A stretch of DNA of 8,987 nucleotides. Source: an uncultured Methanobrevibacter sp. GTDB lineage: Archaea > Methanobacteriota > Methanobacteria > Methanobacteriales > Methanobacteriaceae. The translations under genes and the position numbers were made by a program. Below, in pieces: positions 1 to 5,368 of this stretch. Position 1 is the stretch's first letter; every line of letters starts with the position of its first letter. The stretch covers positions 1 to 8,987 of the forward strand of contig CAJGDA010000061.1 in assembly GCA_904501935.1 (NCBI GenBank), given 5' to 3'. The notes beneath the pieces were generated by a model that saw only the letters and a program-made list of their open reading frames with translations, was not told where the DNA came from and made no database searches.

Positions 1-231
1 AGATTCCAATGTATAGGTCAACTGGCCTCGGGGGTTGATTGCTATCAGTTTAATGTTGTTTTCTGCAATCAGATTCAGCGCATCAAAGGTCACATATCCT
101 TTTCCTATAACGGTAATGTCCTTTACTGTGCTTGCCTTGATAGAATCAAGGATTTCATCCTTTTCATGTATGACAATCTGGTTGTCTTTCTTATGGATGG
201 ACTTGTTGTATCCATCAATTATCAGTTTCAT
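1..231 (-). CDS. cas1: CRISPR-associated integrase Cas1, N-terminal part (runs off window)
   Basis: Reading the minus strand from the ATG at 231-229 gives 77 uninterrupted codons to the window edge. The protein begins MKLIIDGYNKSIHKKDNQ and continues with KDITVIGKGYVTFDALNLIA and NIKLIAINPRGQL. This is the N-terminal beta-sheet domain of Cas1: a strand with 'vig.G', a helix selecting 'al.l...i', then 'i..i...G'. Cas1 is the metal-dependent integrase that, with Cas2, inserts new spacers into CRISPR arrays. The catalytic C-terminal domain (Glu/His/Asp/Glu) lies outside the window, so activity cannot be judged. The start is set by an AGGGTG ribosome site (complement of 239-244) seven bases upstream, located inside the 3' end of cas2. 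One base separates the two genes, so they are surely cotranscribed and probably translationally coupled. The order cas2 then cas1 is the reverse of the commonest arrangement. Confidence 0.88.
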   Translation of the reverse strand, partial: MKLIIDGYNKSIHKKDNQIVIHEKDEILDSIKASTVKDITVIGKGYVTFDALNLIAENNIKLIAINPRGQLTYTLES

Positions 232-232
232 C

Positions 233-508
233 TCAATACACCCTATATAAATCGCTTTTGAATTTTATTTCCCTTCCGCAATTCTCTTTTTTCAAATAGC
301 AATTCTGGCAAATCGGAATTACCAGAACACTATCGTTTTCCTTGATGATTTCATCAATACTTTTCACTAACATCTCACGTTCACTATTCTCCAGTTCTCC
401 TGCATATAATGAACCTTGAATCTTTCTAAGTCCAAAATGCTGAAGGATTCTTTCAATCTTTTCTTGGTTTGTCTTGAATTTGCAATCAAAGCTGGCTATC
501 ATATACAT
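233..508 (-). CDS. cas2: CRISPR-associated protein Cas2
   Basis: The product has 91 residues, the usual Cas2 length. It has the ferredoxin-like layout: strand 1 ending in the conserved acidic position (MIASFDC, Asp8), helix (about residues 14-25), the hallmark turn GLRKIQGSLYAGEL (26-39, matching the family pattern G.r.Q.SvfeG.l), a second helix (43-57), and the strand DSVLVIPIC. Cas2 forms the dimeric core of the Cas1-Cas2 spacer integration complex. A cysteine group at 67, 70 and 77 (CQNCYLKKENC) follows the last core strand, and a further Cys sits at 9. C-x2-C at this position recurs in some Cas2 families, but metal binding is not shown. There is no ribosome site before the ATG at 508. A second in-frame ATG is at 502 (third codon). 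A TATA-like AT block about 33 bases upstream is compatible with a very short leader. Neighbours: cas1 one base downstream, and mobile-type genes transcribed away on the other side. Confidence 0.92.
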   Translation of the reverse strand: MYMIASFDCKFKTNQEKIERILQHFGLRKIQGSLYAGELENSEREMLVKSIDEIIKENDSVLVIPICQNCYLKKENCGREIKFKSDLYRVY

Positions 509-519
509 GAATTTATTTA

Positions 520-569
520 TATTAATAGTTCAGATAAAGTTTTATTCTTAAAAACGATAACTATTAATA
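520..569 (-). promoter_or_regulatory. cas2-cas1 promoter region bracketed by an 11-bp inverted repeat
   Basis: TATTAATAGTT at 520-530 and AACTATTAATA at 559-569 are perfect reverse complements separated by 28 bases. Between them, read on the minus strand, lies an AT block AATAAAACTTTAT (about 535-547) centred some 33 bases before the cas2 start, a plausible TATA element. One arm would then cover the transcription start and the other the BRE side. This arrangement suggests an operator, but the composition is AT-rich, so chance is possible. Confidence 0.35.
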
Positions 570-611
570 CTATGTTTTTTTCAAAACAATTTTTTACAAT
601 CATAACAATTC

Positions 612-643
612 TTTAAAGTTATTACAATAGAGTAAACTTTAAA
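612..643. repeat. 9-bp inverted repeat in the cas2/rhuM-remnant intergenic region
   Basis: TTTAAAGTT (612-620) and AACTTTAAA (635-643) are exact reverse complements with a 14-base spacer. The repeat sits between the divergent cas2 and rhuM-remnant genes. It could be a stem-loop or a regulator site. No further support is visible. Confidence 0.3.
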
Positions 644-706
644 TAAGATAATAACAATAGGAATTAGTAATAAATAAGTCATTTATTTCATCAAAGTTCA
701 TATTAG

Positions 707-982
707 ATGAATATTATACGAGAAAATGAAATTATATATATCTGTGAAGTGGGAGGAATATATATTGAAATCTATGTTGATACCAATAAGTGTACGATGT
801 GGAAAACACAGAAAAAATGGCTGAAATATTCAAAACAGATATAAAGACCATTAATGGGCATTTGAAAAATATCTTAAGGAGGAGAATTGGATGAATGCGA
901 AGCAACCATTAATATAATCTATTCAACCAATTCAAATAAACAATCCTTATTGTACAATATTGCAATTATATCTGTAGCATAA
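707..982 (+). pseudogene. Frameshifted remnant of a RhuM-family protein (N-terminal part)
   Basis: No single frame is open, but three frame segments joined in order read as the conserved RhuM N-terminus. Segment 1 (707-811) starts at an ATG and gives MNIIRENEIIYICEVGG, then IEIYVDTNKCTMWKTQ, matching the family's 'v.vr.e..TvWltQ'. Segment 2 (817-880, shifted frame) gives MAEIFKTDIKTINGHLKNIL, matching 'mAeLF..d.stI..HikNi'. Segment 3 (884-979, back in the first frame) gives ELDECEATINII, then LLYNIAIISVA, matching 'gELde.aT...' and 'YNLd.IISVgyR'. It stops at TAA 980-982. The first shift sits at a run of six A (812-817) and the second around 875-883, at an AGGAGG run. RhuM proteins carry a winged-helix-like DNA-binding N-terminus and are common in genomic islands and near restriction systems; their function is poorly known. 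The C-terminal two thirds are gone. Order and identity of the motifs make this convincing despite the lack of an ORF. Confidence 0.75.
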
Positions 983-1032
983 TGAGTTTTTATGCAATTA
1001 ATAAAAATTTTTGATTGAAACAAAGGAAGAAT

Positions 1033-1037
1033 GGAGG
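1033..1037 (+). promoter_or_regulatory. Shine-Dalgarno GGAGG fixing the start at 1044
   Basis: GGAGG lies six bases before the ATG at 1044. It favours that start over the in-frame TTG at 1011, which has no ribosome site. Confidence 0.7.
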
Positions 1038-1043
1038 ATAGTT

Positions 1044-1352
1044 ATGGATGAAAACAGTAAAGTAACACTTGAAGACCTCATTGGCATTGTTGATACTCCA
1101 AAAATAGAAGGTAGATTTCAAGAGATAATCTCCATTAAAAAGATTATTGACACTGTCACCGGTAAGGAATATGACGGATTAGTCGATTCGGAATTCCTTA
1201 TCCATGTTAATGAAATTTCTAAAGAAAATGAGCATCTTAAAAAAGAAATATCACAGTTGGCCAAGGGAAAGGAAGACATGAATTATTTAAACAATGATTT
1301 AATGGAATCATGTTTCAAAAGAAAAGCTTTGTTGAAAAAACAATCAGAATAA
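1044..1352 (+). CDS. Unknown small protein, probably truncated by frameshift
   Basis: I do not recognise the family. From the ATG chosen by the GGAGG site it encodes 102 residues. An N-terminal segment (LEDLIGIVDTPKIEGR, about 7-22) is followed by a mixed region ISIKKIIDTVTGKEYDGLVDSE (28-49). A charged helix with heptad-like spacing follows (about 54-75, EISKENEHLKKEISQLAKG) and is probably a short coiled coil. The last ten or so codons (RKALLKKQSE) look unlike the rest. An overlapping frame from 1310 continues with better-looking coding sequence, so the present stop may be the result of an indel between 1298 and 1349. It lies between a rhuM remnant and a Bro-N gene on the same strand, so it probably belongs to the same mobile segment. 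It could instead be an intact small gene followed by an unrelated short ORF. Confidence 0.55.
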   Translation: MDENSKVTLEDLIGIVDTPKIEGRFQEIISIKKIIDTVTGKEYDGLVDSEFLIHVNEISKENEHLKKEISQLAKGKEDMNYLNNDLMESCFKRKALLKKQSE

Positions 1353-1523
1353 TACAAGAAAAATATCAGGAGATAAATGACATTTACATATTGGGAATAA
1401 AAAAGGGGCTGTCAACCGGAGGTATTCGAGGTGAATTGAATTTAATCGAAAGGGATTTCAGAAGAACTGGAGATTGATTTAGGTATTATAAAAAGATTTG
1501 CAAGATTTAAATATAAAATTTAA
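1310..1523 (+). pseudogene. Detached C-terminal part of the preceding gene, with a possible helix-turn-helix
   Basis: Frame 1310-1477 (55 codons, overlapping the end of the previous ORF) reads QEKYQEINDIYILGIKKGLS, then TGGIRGELNLIER. This resembles the 'iy.L...GlS..eI..eLnis' pattern of a helix-turn-helix. Around 1455 the coding look moves back to the frame of the 1044 gene, reading GISEELEIDLGIIKRFARF, and ends at TAA 1521-1523. The simplest reading is one ancestral gene of about 160 codons (1044-1523) with two indels that compensate each other. The HTH assignment is by eye only. The neighbouring rhuM remnant shows the same out-and-back frameshift pattern, which favours genetic decay or, less likely, local sequence error. 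Confidence 0.4.
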
Positions 1524-1554
1524 TAAATTAAAAATTAGGAAAAGGTGTTAATAA

Positions 1555-2394
1555 ATGGATAATGAAACAAGCGTAATGTTATTTCAAAACCAAAAAATCA
1601 GGTATATTTGGGATGAAGAGACAGAAGAATATTATTTTTCAGTAATAGATGTTGTAGGTGTACTTAGTCAGAGCAAAAATCCTGGAAATTATTGGAAAGT
1701 ATTAAAAAAAAGATTAAAAGATGAAGGTGTTGAGTTGGTTACAATTTGTAACCAACTGAAATTGCCATCATATAAAGATGGTAAAATGTACAAAACAGAT
1801 GTAGCATCCAAAAAACAAATTTTTCGTATCATACAATCAATACCTTCACCAAATGCAGAACCATTCAAGCAATGGTTAGCTCAAGTGGGTTCTGAGAGAA
1901 TTGATGAAATTGCAGATCCGGAAATTGCTGTTGAAAGGGCAATTAGTACTTACCGCAAAAAGGGTTACTCCGAGGAATGGATTACCCAAAGAATAAGAAG
2001 TATGGAAATCAGAAAGGATTTAACTGCTGAATGGGATCGTGCAGGTGTCGAAGAAGGTCTTGAATATGCAATTCTTACCAATGAAATTAGCAAAGCATCA
2101 TTTGGAATAACAACAGGCCAGCACAAAAAAGTCAAAGGATTGAAAAAAGAAAGCTTGCGTGACAATATGACCAATGCAGAATTGGTTATTAATATGCTTG
2201 GTGAATTAGCAACTACCGAAATTAGTAAAGTTGAAAATCCTGAAGGTTTTGAAGAAAGCAAGGATGTTGCTATAGATGGGGGCGGTATTGCTGGCAATGC
2301 CCGAAGAGAATTGGAAGCAAGAACCGGAAAGAAAATTGTCAGCTCTAAAAATGCTAAAAATCCAAAATTATTAGATGAAAAATTTGATGATTGA
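1555..2394 (+). CDS. Bro-N domain, antirepressor-like protein with DinD-like C-terminus
   Basis: The product has 279 residues. Residues about 7-112 form a Bro-N domain: the strand KIRYIWDEETEEYYFSVIDV, then GVLSQSKNPGNYWKVLKKRL, a basic segment, and the closing IIQSIPSPNAEPFKQWLAQV with ERIDEIADPE. This domain is found in phage antirepressors and viral BRO proteins and is thought to bind DNA. The middle (about 125-165, RKKGYSEEWITQRIRSMEIR) and C-terminal part (GLKKESLRDNMTNAELVINM, 195-214; IAGNARRELEARTGKKIVSS, 245-264) resemble the DinD-type tail (GLKK...l.d.mg.tEL..N.). The same full-length architecture is common in gut bacteria such as Bacteroidota (from memory), so lateral transfer is likely. 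An AAAGGTG ribosome site (1541-1547) lies seven bases before the ATG. No frameshift or missing block is seen, so it is probably expressed. Its role in host or element biology is unknown; the family name should not be taken as proof of antirepressor function. Confidence 0.85.
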   Translation: MDNETSVMLFQNQKIRYIWDEETEEYYFSVIDVVGVLSQSKNPGNYWKVLKKRLKDEGVELVTICNQLKLPSYKDGKMYKTDVASKKQIFRIIQSIPSPNAEPFKQWLAQVGSERIDEIADPEIAVERAISTYRKKGYSEEWITQRIRSMEIRKDLTAEWDRAGVEEGLEYAILTNEISKASFGITTGQHKKVKGLKKESLRDNMTNAELVINMLGELATTEISKVENPEGFEESKDVAIDGGGIAGNARRELEARTGKKIVSSKNAKNPKLLDEKFDD

Positions 2395-2414
2395 GATAAC
2401 AATACGATTTAATA

Positions 2415-2421
2415 TTTTTTT
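2415..2421 (+). terminator. T-run terminator candidate after the Bro-N gene
   Basis: Seven consecutive T begin 20 bases after the stop codon. Archaeal RNA polymerase ends transcription at oligo-T tracts without needing a hairpin, so this is a fair candidate. Confidence 0.4.
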
Positions 2422-2582
2422 AAATTAATTATGTGATGGCGATGTGGGATAGAATAGAAATTCAACAAATATATAATCTGGGATTACAGGAGTATCATAA
2501 TATTACAAATATATAAAATTATATTACTAAAAAGCATTGTAAAATTTTTTTAACATAGGTAGATTTTCAGAAAATTTAAGAT

Positions 2583-2622
2583 TCAAAAATTTTTCAAAAA
2601 TTATCCCCAAAAATCAAAAATT
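2583..2622. repeat. Short direct repeats TCAAAAATT with spaced A-tracts
   Basis: TCAAAAATT occurs exactly at 2583-2591, 2594-2602 and 2614-2622, with a variant CCAAAAATC at 2607-2615. The first two units abut at an 11-base period. Runs of five A lie at 2585, 2596, 2609 and 2616. This could bend the DNA or be arm-type recombinase or regulator sites upstream of the integrase gene. Low complexity makes chance a real alternative. Confidence 0.4.
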
Positions 2623-2772
2623 GACTAAATCACCATATTTCAACCACGTGATGTATATGTTCTGCACCACTTTCTACACTTCTCAAAAAACTTCCAGATT
2701 ATCCAAATTTAATATATAAATAGAACGTATATTTTATGTAATAATATACAGTAAAAAAGAAAAGATACGAAG

Positions 2773-2832
2773 TATTTATATACTCAAAAAATCAAAGTAT
2801 AATCAAGGGTTTGAGTAAAGAAATTTAGGAGG
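2773..2832 (+). promoter_or_regulatory. Recombinase promoter/leader: TATA block, inverted repeat, AGGAGG
   Basis: TATTTATATAC (2773-2783) is a TATA-like element that predicts a start near 2803. TACTCAAA (2781-2788) and TTTGAGTA (2810-2817) are perfect inverted repeats flanking that start point, a layout suitable for a repressor site or a leader hairpin. AGGAGG at 2827-2832 is a full ribosome site ten bases before the ATG at 2843. A second TATA-like block at 2708-2723 would give a leader of about 100 bases. Confidence 0.45.
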
Positions 2833-2842
2833 CAAAAAGCTT

Positions 2843-3925
2843 ATGATTGAAGTTGATGAGCTAACTGACTACCTAGATGAATACTTAGAAGAAAAGCAAG
2901 AAGTAAAAAACTTAACAGAGGAAACCATAAGAAAACAGACATTCAATATATCCAAATTCATTGAATATCTTGAGCAGGAAGGCATTGATGAATTAAATAG
3001 TGATAATGTCAAAAAAGAACTTAGACATTATCGTAGATATTGTTTAAAACAACGTGGAAACAAGAGGACCACTGTAAAAACATATATGATGAACATTTTG
3101 GAATTCATCAACTCAGAAGAGGTTCAAGAGGAAATCCAGCATGAACCTATCAAAATGAAAGATATTATTGAGGTTAAAGCTGAAGATCCAGAGACTGCTA
3201 AAAAAAGAATTGAAAAAATTAGCCTGACAAGGCCACAAACCGCATTTTTCTTAGATACAATCGAAAAAAGTGGAAATAAAAGAGATTATGCAATTTGCAG
3301 AACATTCATTGATTCTGGAATGAGGCTTAAGGAACTTGTACTGCTGAATAAGGATGATGTTCAAGTTCCAATCAATGAAAAAGGTTTTTATGTACTGCCT
3401 AATGATTCAAATGAGTTCATTGATGTTAATCTACGTGCAGAAACAACAAAAGGGGAATTGAAAGACCGTACAACCTTTATCACCTATGACACTTTGGTCA
3501 GTTTAAATGATATGATGATGGATCGCATCACAAAACTTAGAAAAAATACAAATGATGTTTACAGACCAGTAATTCAGAGAAATAAAGCCGCTGAAGAAGT
3601 AAAACGTGAAGAGCTATTTACAAATATTAAAGGCAATCGCATAGGCAAACGTGGAGTTCAGGATATCATCAAAAAGCATGCACGTGAGTGTGATGAGAGA
3701 ATAGAATCAGAAGGTATTGATTGTCCTGTAGATTATTCTAAAAATGTCAGTGTCCATATCCTCAGACACACTGCTTTAAGCCATTATGCGGAAATTTTGA
3801 CTGTTGCAGAGGTTCAAACAATTGCAGGACATTCCAATAGCCAAACTACCGACAAATATATTCATGTTGACAGAGAACAAATGAAACAAAAGTTAAAACT
3901 TAATAGCATGAGATTTAATAATTAA
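2843..3925 (+). CDS. Tyrosine recombinase / phage-type integrase
   Basis: The product has 360 residues. The N-terminal helical core-binding (SAM-like) domain covers about 5-100: EETIRKQTFNISKFIEYLEQ, then RRYCLKQRGNKRTTVKTYMM. A linker follows, and the catalytic domain runs from about 130 to 345. Visible catalytic residues are Arg161 (DSGMRLKEL), a candidate Lys203 in the beta-hairpin (ETTKGELKDR), His305 and Arg308 (VHILRHTALSHY), His330 (IAGHSNSQTT) and the nucleophile Tyr339 (DKYIHV). All are present, so the enzyme should be able to cut and rejoin DNA through a 3'-phosphotyrosine. The start is fixed by AGGAGG ten bases upstream. At 360 residues it is longer than archaeal XerA (about 280-300). 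Residues about 220-265 are charged and look inserted before the HxxR box. With the Bro-N and rhuM relics upstream it most likely belonged to an integrated element. A stand-alone recombinase or an invertase is possible; no flanking inverted target was found. Confidence 0.9.
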   Translation: MIEVDELTDYLDEYLEEKQEVKNLTEETIRKQTFNISKFIEYLEQEGIDELNSDNVKKELRHYRRYCLKQRGNKRTTVKTYMMNILEFINSEEVQEEIQHEPIKMKDIIEVKAEDPETAKKRIEKISLTRPQTAFFLDTIEKSGNKRDYAICRTFIDSGMRLKELVLLNKDDVQVPINEKGFYVLPNDSNEFIDVNLRAETTKGELKDRTTFITYDTLVSLNDMMMDRITKLRKNTNDVYRPVIQRNKAAEEVKREELFTNIKGNRIGKRGVQDIIKKHARECDERIESEGIDCPVDYSKNVSVHILRHTALSHYAEILTVAEVQTIAGHSNSQTTDKYIHVDREQMKQKLKLNSMRFNN

Positions 3926-3934
3926 ATTTTCTTA

Positions 3935-3947
3935 ATACTTATAGTAT
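3935..3947. repeat. Small hairpin after the recombinase gene
   Basis: ATACT-tat-AGTAT forms a 5-bp stem ten bases after the recombinase stop codon, preceded by a short T-rich stretch (ATTTTCTT, 3924-3933). It is a weak transcript-end candidate. Confidence 0.25.
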
Positions 3948-3979
3948 GTACATCAATTTAATAAATGGAATAATTTAAA

Positions 3980-4007
3980 TACAATATATTTACTATATAT
4001 TATTGTA
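3980..4007. repeat. 7-bp inverted repeat upstream of the membrane-anchored protein
   Basis: TACAATA (3980-3986) and TATTGTA (4001-4007) are exact reverse complements 14 bases apart in an A+T block. They lie 50 to 80 bases before the next start codon, so a regulator site is possible but unsupported. Confidence 0.25.
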
Positions 4008-4057
4008 ATATGTTATTTTAATTAAATATTATTAAAAAAATTGTAAATTTGATTGAT

Positions 4058-5071
4058 ATGAATGTAAAAAAGAAAATATTAGTATTAAGTATTATTTTAA
4101 TATTTGTTTCAGTTATCGGTGTTTATGCATCAGATATTCAACAAAACAACTATGATACTCAAGCAATTATGGATAATTTCGATGAAGATGATTTAACTGG
4201 ATGTTGTTCCGTTGTCTGTCAATTGAATGATAATTCCAGTATTATGTCTTTTAGGCGTGATGCGAAATTTGGTGCCGATATTCATATTGAAAATATTGAT
4301 TGGCATGGAATTCCCGCAATTAAACAGTATAAAGTCGATGGAGGCTATTTCTGCCAGGTTATTGTTACAAATGAGGGCTGGATAATAGGATATGGCGGTA
4401 TCGATGATGGATCTGATAATGAAAAGATAGAAAATATTACTTCCACTATGATTTCAAATGACAGCAGCATCTCTGAAGATGGATTAAAACAAATTCAAGA
4501 AATAAAACATCTTTATAAGATGGGACATGTTATCATTAAAGCTCCTAATGGAAATTATGGTATTGCAACTGCAAATGAAACATTTACAGGTCATTTAGAA
4601 GACGGCGAATATGTTTCAATTCCAAATAGAATACGCTTTTTCAGATCAGGAAATTTAACTTTGAATTCCACTGATAAAATTGCAGATATGGCTCAATTAG
4701 CTACTTCTGATGCTTTTGGTCTTGTTAGAAGGGATATTTCAACTTTTTATTTCCATCCTACTGAAGATGGTGATTCCAATGTCACTGATATTTATATATC
4801 CAATGATGACGGTTCAGTTTTTGGCTTAAACTGCTTGGAAGATCGGGATGATGTATATATAAATAATACTGTCATTAAAGCTGAAGATATTCCAGTTGCT
4901 CCGGATTATAAGCAAATTGGTTCATATGTATTTCCTAGCGAGCCTTCAAAGGTTAGTAACATAATTACATTGTTGACAATTTTGGGCTTTGTAATTTTTG
5001 TCGGAGTTCTGGCATTTGTTATATGGACTTTAGTGGTATATGTCAGATATATGTTTTTCAATTATCGATAA
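4058..5071 (+). CDS. Unknown secreted protein with C-terminal membrane anchor and GCCS motif
   Basis: The ATG at 4058 gives 337 residues. An in-frame TTG three codons earlier (4049) has no better signal, and neither has a ribosome site. Residues 5-23 (KKILVLSIILIFVSVIGVYA) form a signal peptide or anchor. Residues 300-329 (IITLLTILGFVIFVGVLAFV onward) form a transmembrane helix, so the approximately 270-residue middle lies outside the cell, with only a short cytoplasmic tail. The ectodomain begins with TGCCSVV (47-53), then FRRDA (65-69), VIVTNEGWIIGYGGIDDG (101-118), GHVIIKAPNGNYGIATANE (156-174) and IYISNDDGSVFGLN (245-258). I recall similar undescribed proteins in Methanobrevibacter but cannot name a family. 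The Gly-Cys junction, a downstream Arg and a glycine-rich strand pattern are reminiscent of Ntn hydrolases of the C45/bile-salt-hydrolase type, with Cys49 or Cys50 as nucleophile. That is a weak analogy only. No neighbour suggests a pathway. Confidence 0.75.
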   Translation: MNVKKKILVLSIILIFVSVIGVYASDIQQNNYDTQAIMDNFDEDDLTGCCSVVCQLNDNSSIMSFRRDAKFGADIHIENIDWHGIPAIKQYKVDGGYFCQVIVTNEGWIIGYGGIDDGSDNEKIENITSTMISNDSSISEDGLKQIQEIKHLYKMGHVIIKAPNGNYGIATANETFTGHLEDGEYVSIPNRIRFFRSGNLTLNSTDKIADMAQLATSDAFGLVRRDISTFYFHPTEDGDSNVTDIYISNDDGSVFGLNCLEDRDDVYINNTVIKAEDIPVAPDYKQIGSYVFPSEPSKVSNIITLLTILGFVIFVGVLAFVIWTLVVYVRYMFFNYR

Positions 5072-5073
5072 AA

Positions 5074-5101
5074 TTTAATAAATTTTATAAATTTTATTAA
5101 A
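5074..5101 (+). terminator. Hairpin just after the membrane-anchored protein gene
   Basis: TTTAATAAA-like arms at 5074-5082 and 5093-5101 form a 9-bp A+T stem beginning three bases after the stop codon. It is followed by A, not T, so its action as a terminator is doubtful. Confidence 0.25.
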
Positions 5102-5132
5102 AAAAACTTAAATTTGAAGAAAATGCAATATT

Positions 5133-5162
5133 TCATTAGCTCGATATATATGGGGCTGATGA
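5133..5162 (+). repeat. Stem-loop, 8 bp with one G-U
   Basis: TCATTAGC (5133-5140) pairs with GCTGATGA (5155-5162) with one T-G wobble and a 14-base loop. The G+C content of the stem is higher than the surroundings, and it is followed four bases later by another hairpin. Confidence 0.4.
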
Positions 5163-5166
5163 TTTA

Positions 5167-5202
5167 TACCACTTTCGTAATATTACTTGAGTAGTAGTGG
5201 TA
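5167..5202 (+). repeat. Stem-loop with palindromic loop GTAATATTAC
   Basis: TACCACT (5167-5173) and AGTGGTA (5196-5202) are exact reverse complements. Their 22-base loop holds the 10-bp palindrome GTAATATTAC (5177-5186). The same palindrome recurs at 5451-5460, so the two copies delimit the hairpin-rich region. Confidence 0.45.
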
Positions 5203-5230
5203 AAATATGTATTATATATACAATACGTAT

Positions 5231-5298
5231 ATATGGAAATAATGCCTTTAACTAATTTCCTTATTTATGGAAGTAAGGTATACTCCTATTTTCCATAT
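5231..5298 (+). repeat. Long-range stem enclosing nested hairpins
   Basis: ATATGGAAA (5231-5239) and TTTCCATAT (5290-5298) are exact reverse complements. Alternative inner pairings include GGAAAT/ATTTCC (5235-5240 with 5255-5260), CCTTA/TAAGG (5259-5263 with 5274-5278) and TATGGAA/TTCCATA (5266-5272 with 5291-5297). These compete with each other, so more than one fold is possible. Confidence 0.4.
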
Positions 5299-5338
5299 TT
5301 ATGTATAATATATAAATTACAGATAATATATTTATTAC

Positions 5339-5368
5339 TTACTATAGATAATTATATATTAATAGTAA
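5339..5368 (+). repeat. Inverted repeat TTACTAT / ATAGTAA
   Basis: A 7-bp exact inverted repeat (5339-5345 with 5362-5368) with a 16-base A+T loop, twelve bases before the second copy of the direct repeat. Confidence 0.3.

Larger units (their letters stand above)
2395..2842 (+). other. Intergenic region upstream of the recombinase gene, no gene seen
   Basis: About 450 bases carry no convincing coding sequence. The only open stretch noted (2442-2516, 24 codons) has no ribosome site or recognisable motif. The region holds a T-run, the A-tract repeats at 2583-2622, two TATA-like blocks (2708-2723 and 2773-2783) and an inverted repeat just before the recombinase ribosome site. It is the natural place to look for the element's attachment and recombinase-binding sites. 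Confidence 0.5.

Noticed and set aside
35..250. Open frame of 71 codons on the plus strand
   Set aside because: It is the antisense shadow of cas1, whose minus-strand reading has clear family motifs.
416..616. Open frame of 66 codons on the plus strand
   Set aside because: It overlaps cas2 on the opposite strand and its promoter; Phe/Ile-rich composition and no ribosome site.
1965..2402. Open frame of 145 codons on the minus strand
   Set aside because: Shadow of the Bro-N gene, which has motifs, a ribosome site and full length.
2442..2516. 24-codon open frame after the Bro-N gene
   Set aside because: No ribosome site and no recognisable motif; expected by chance.
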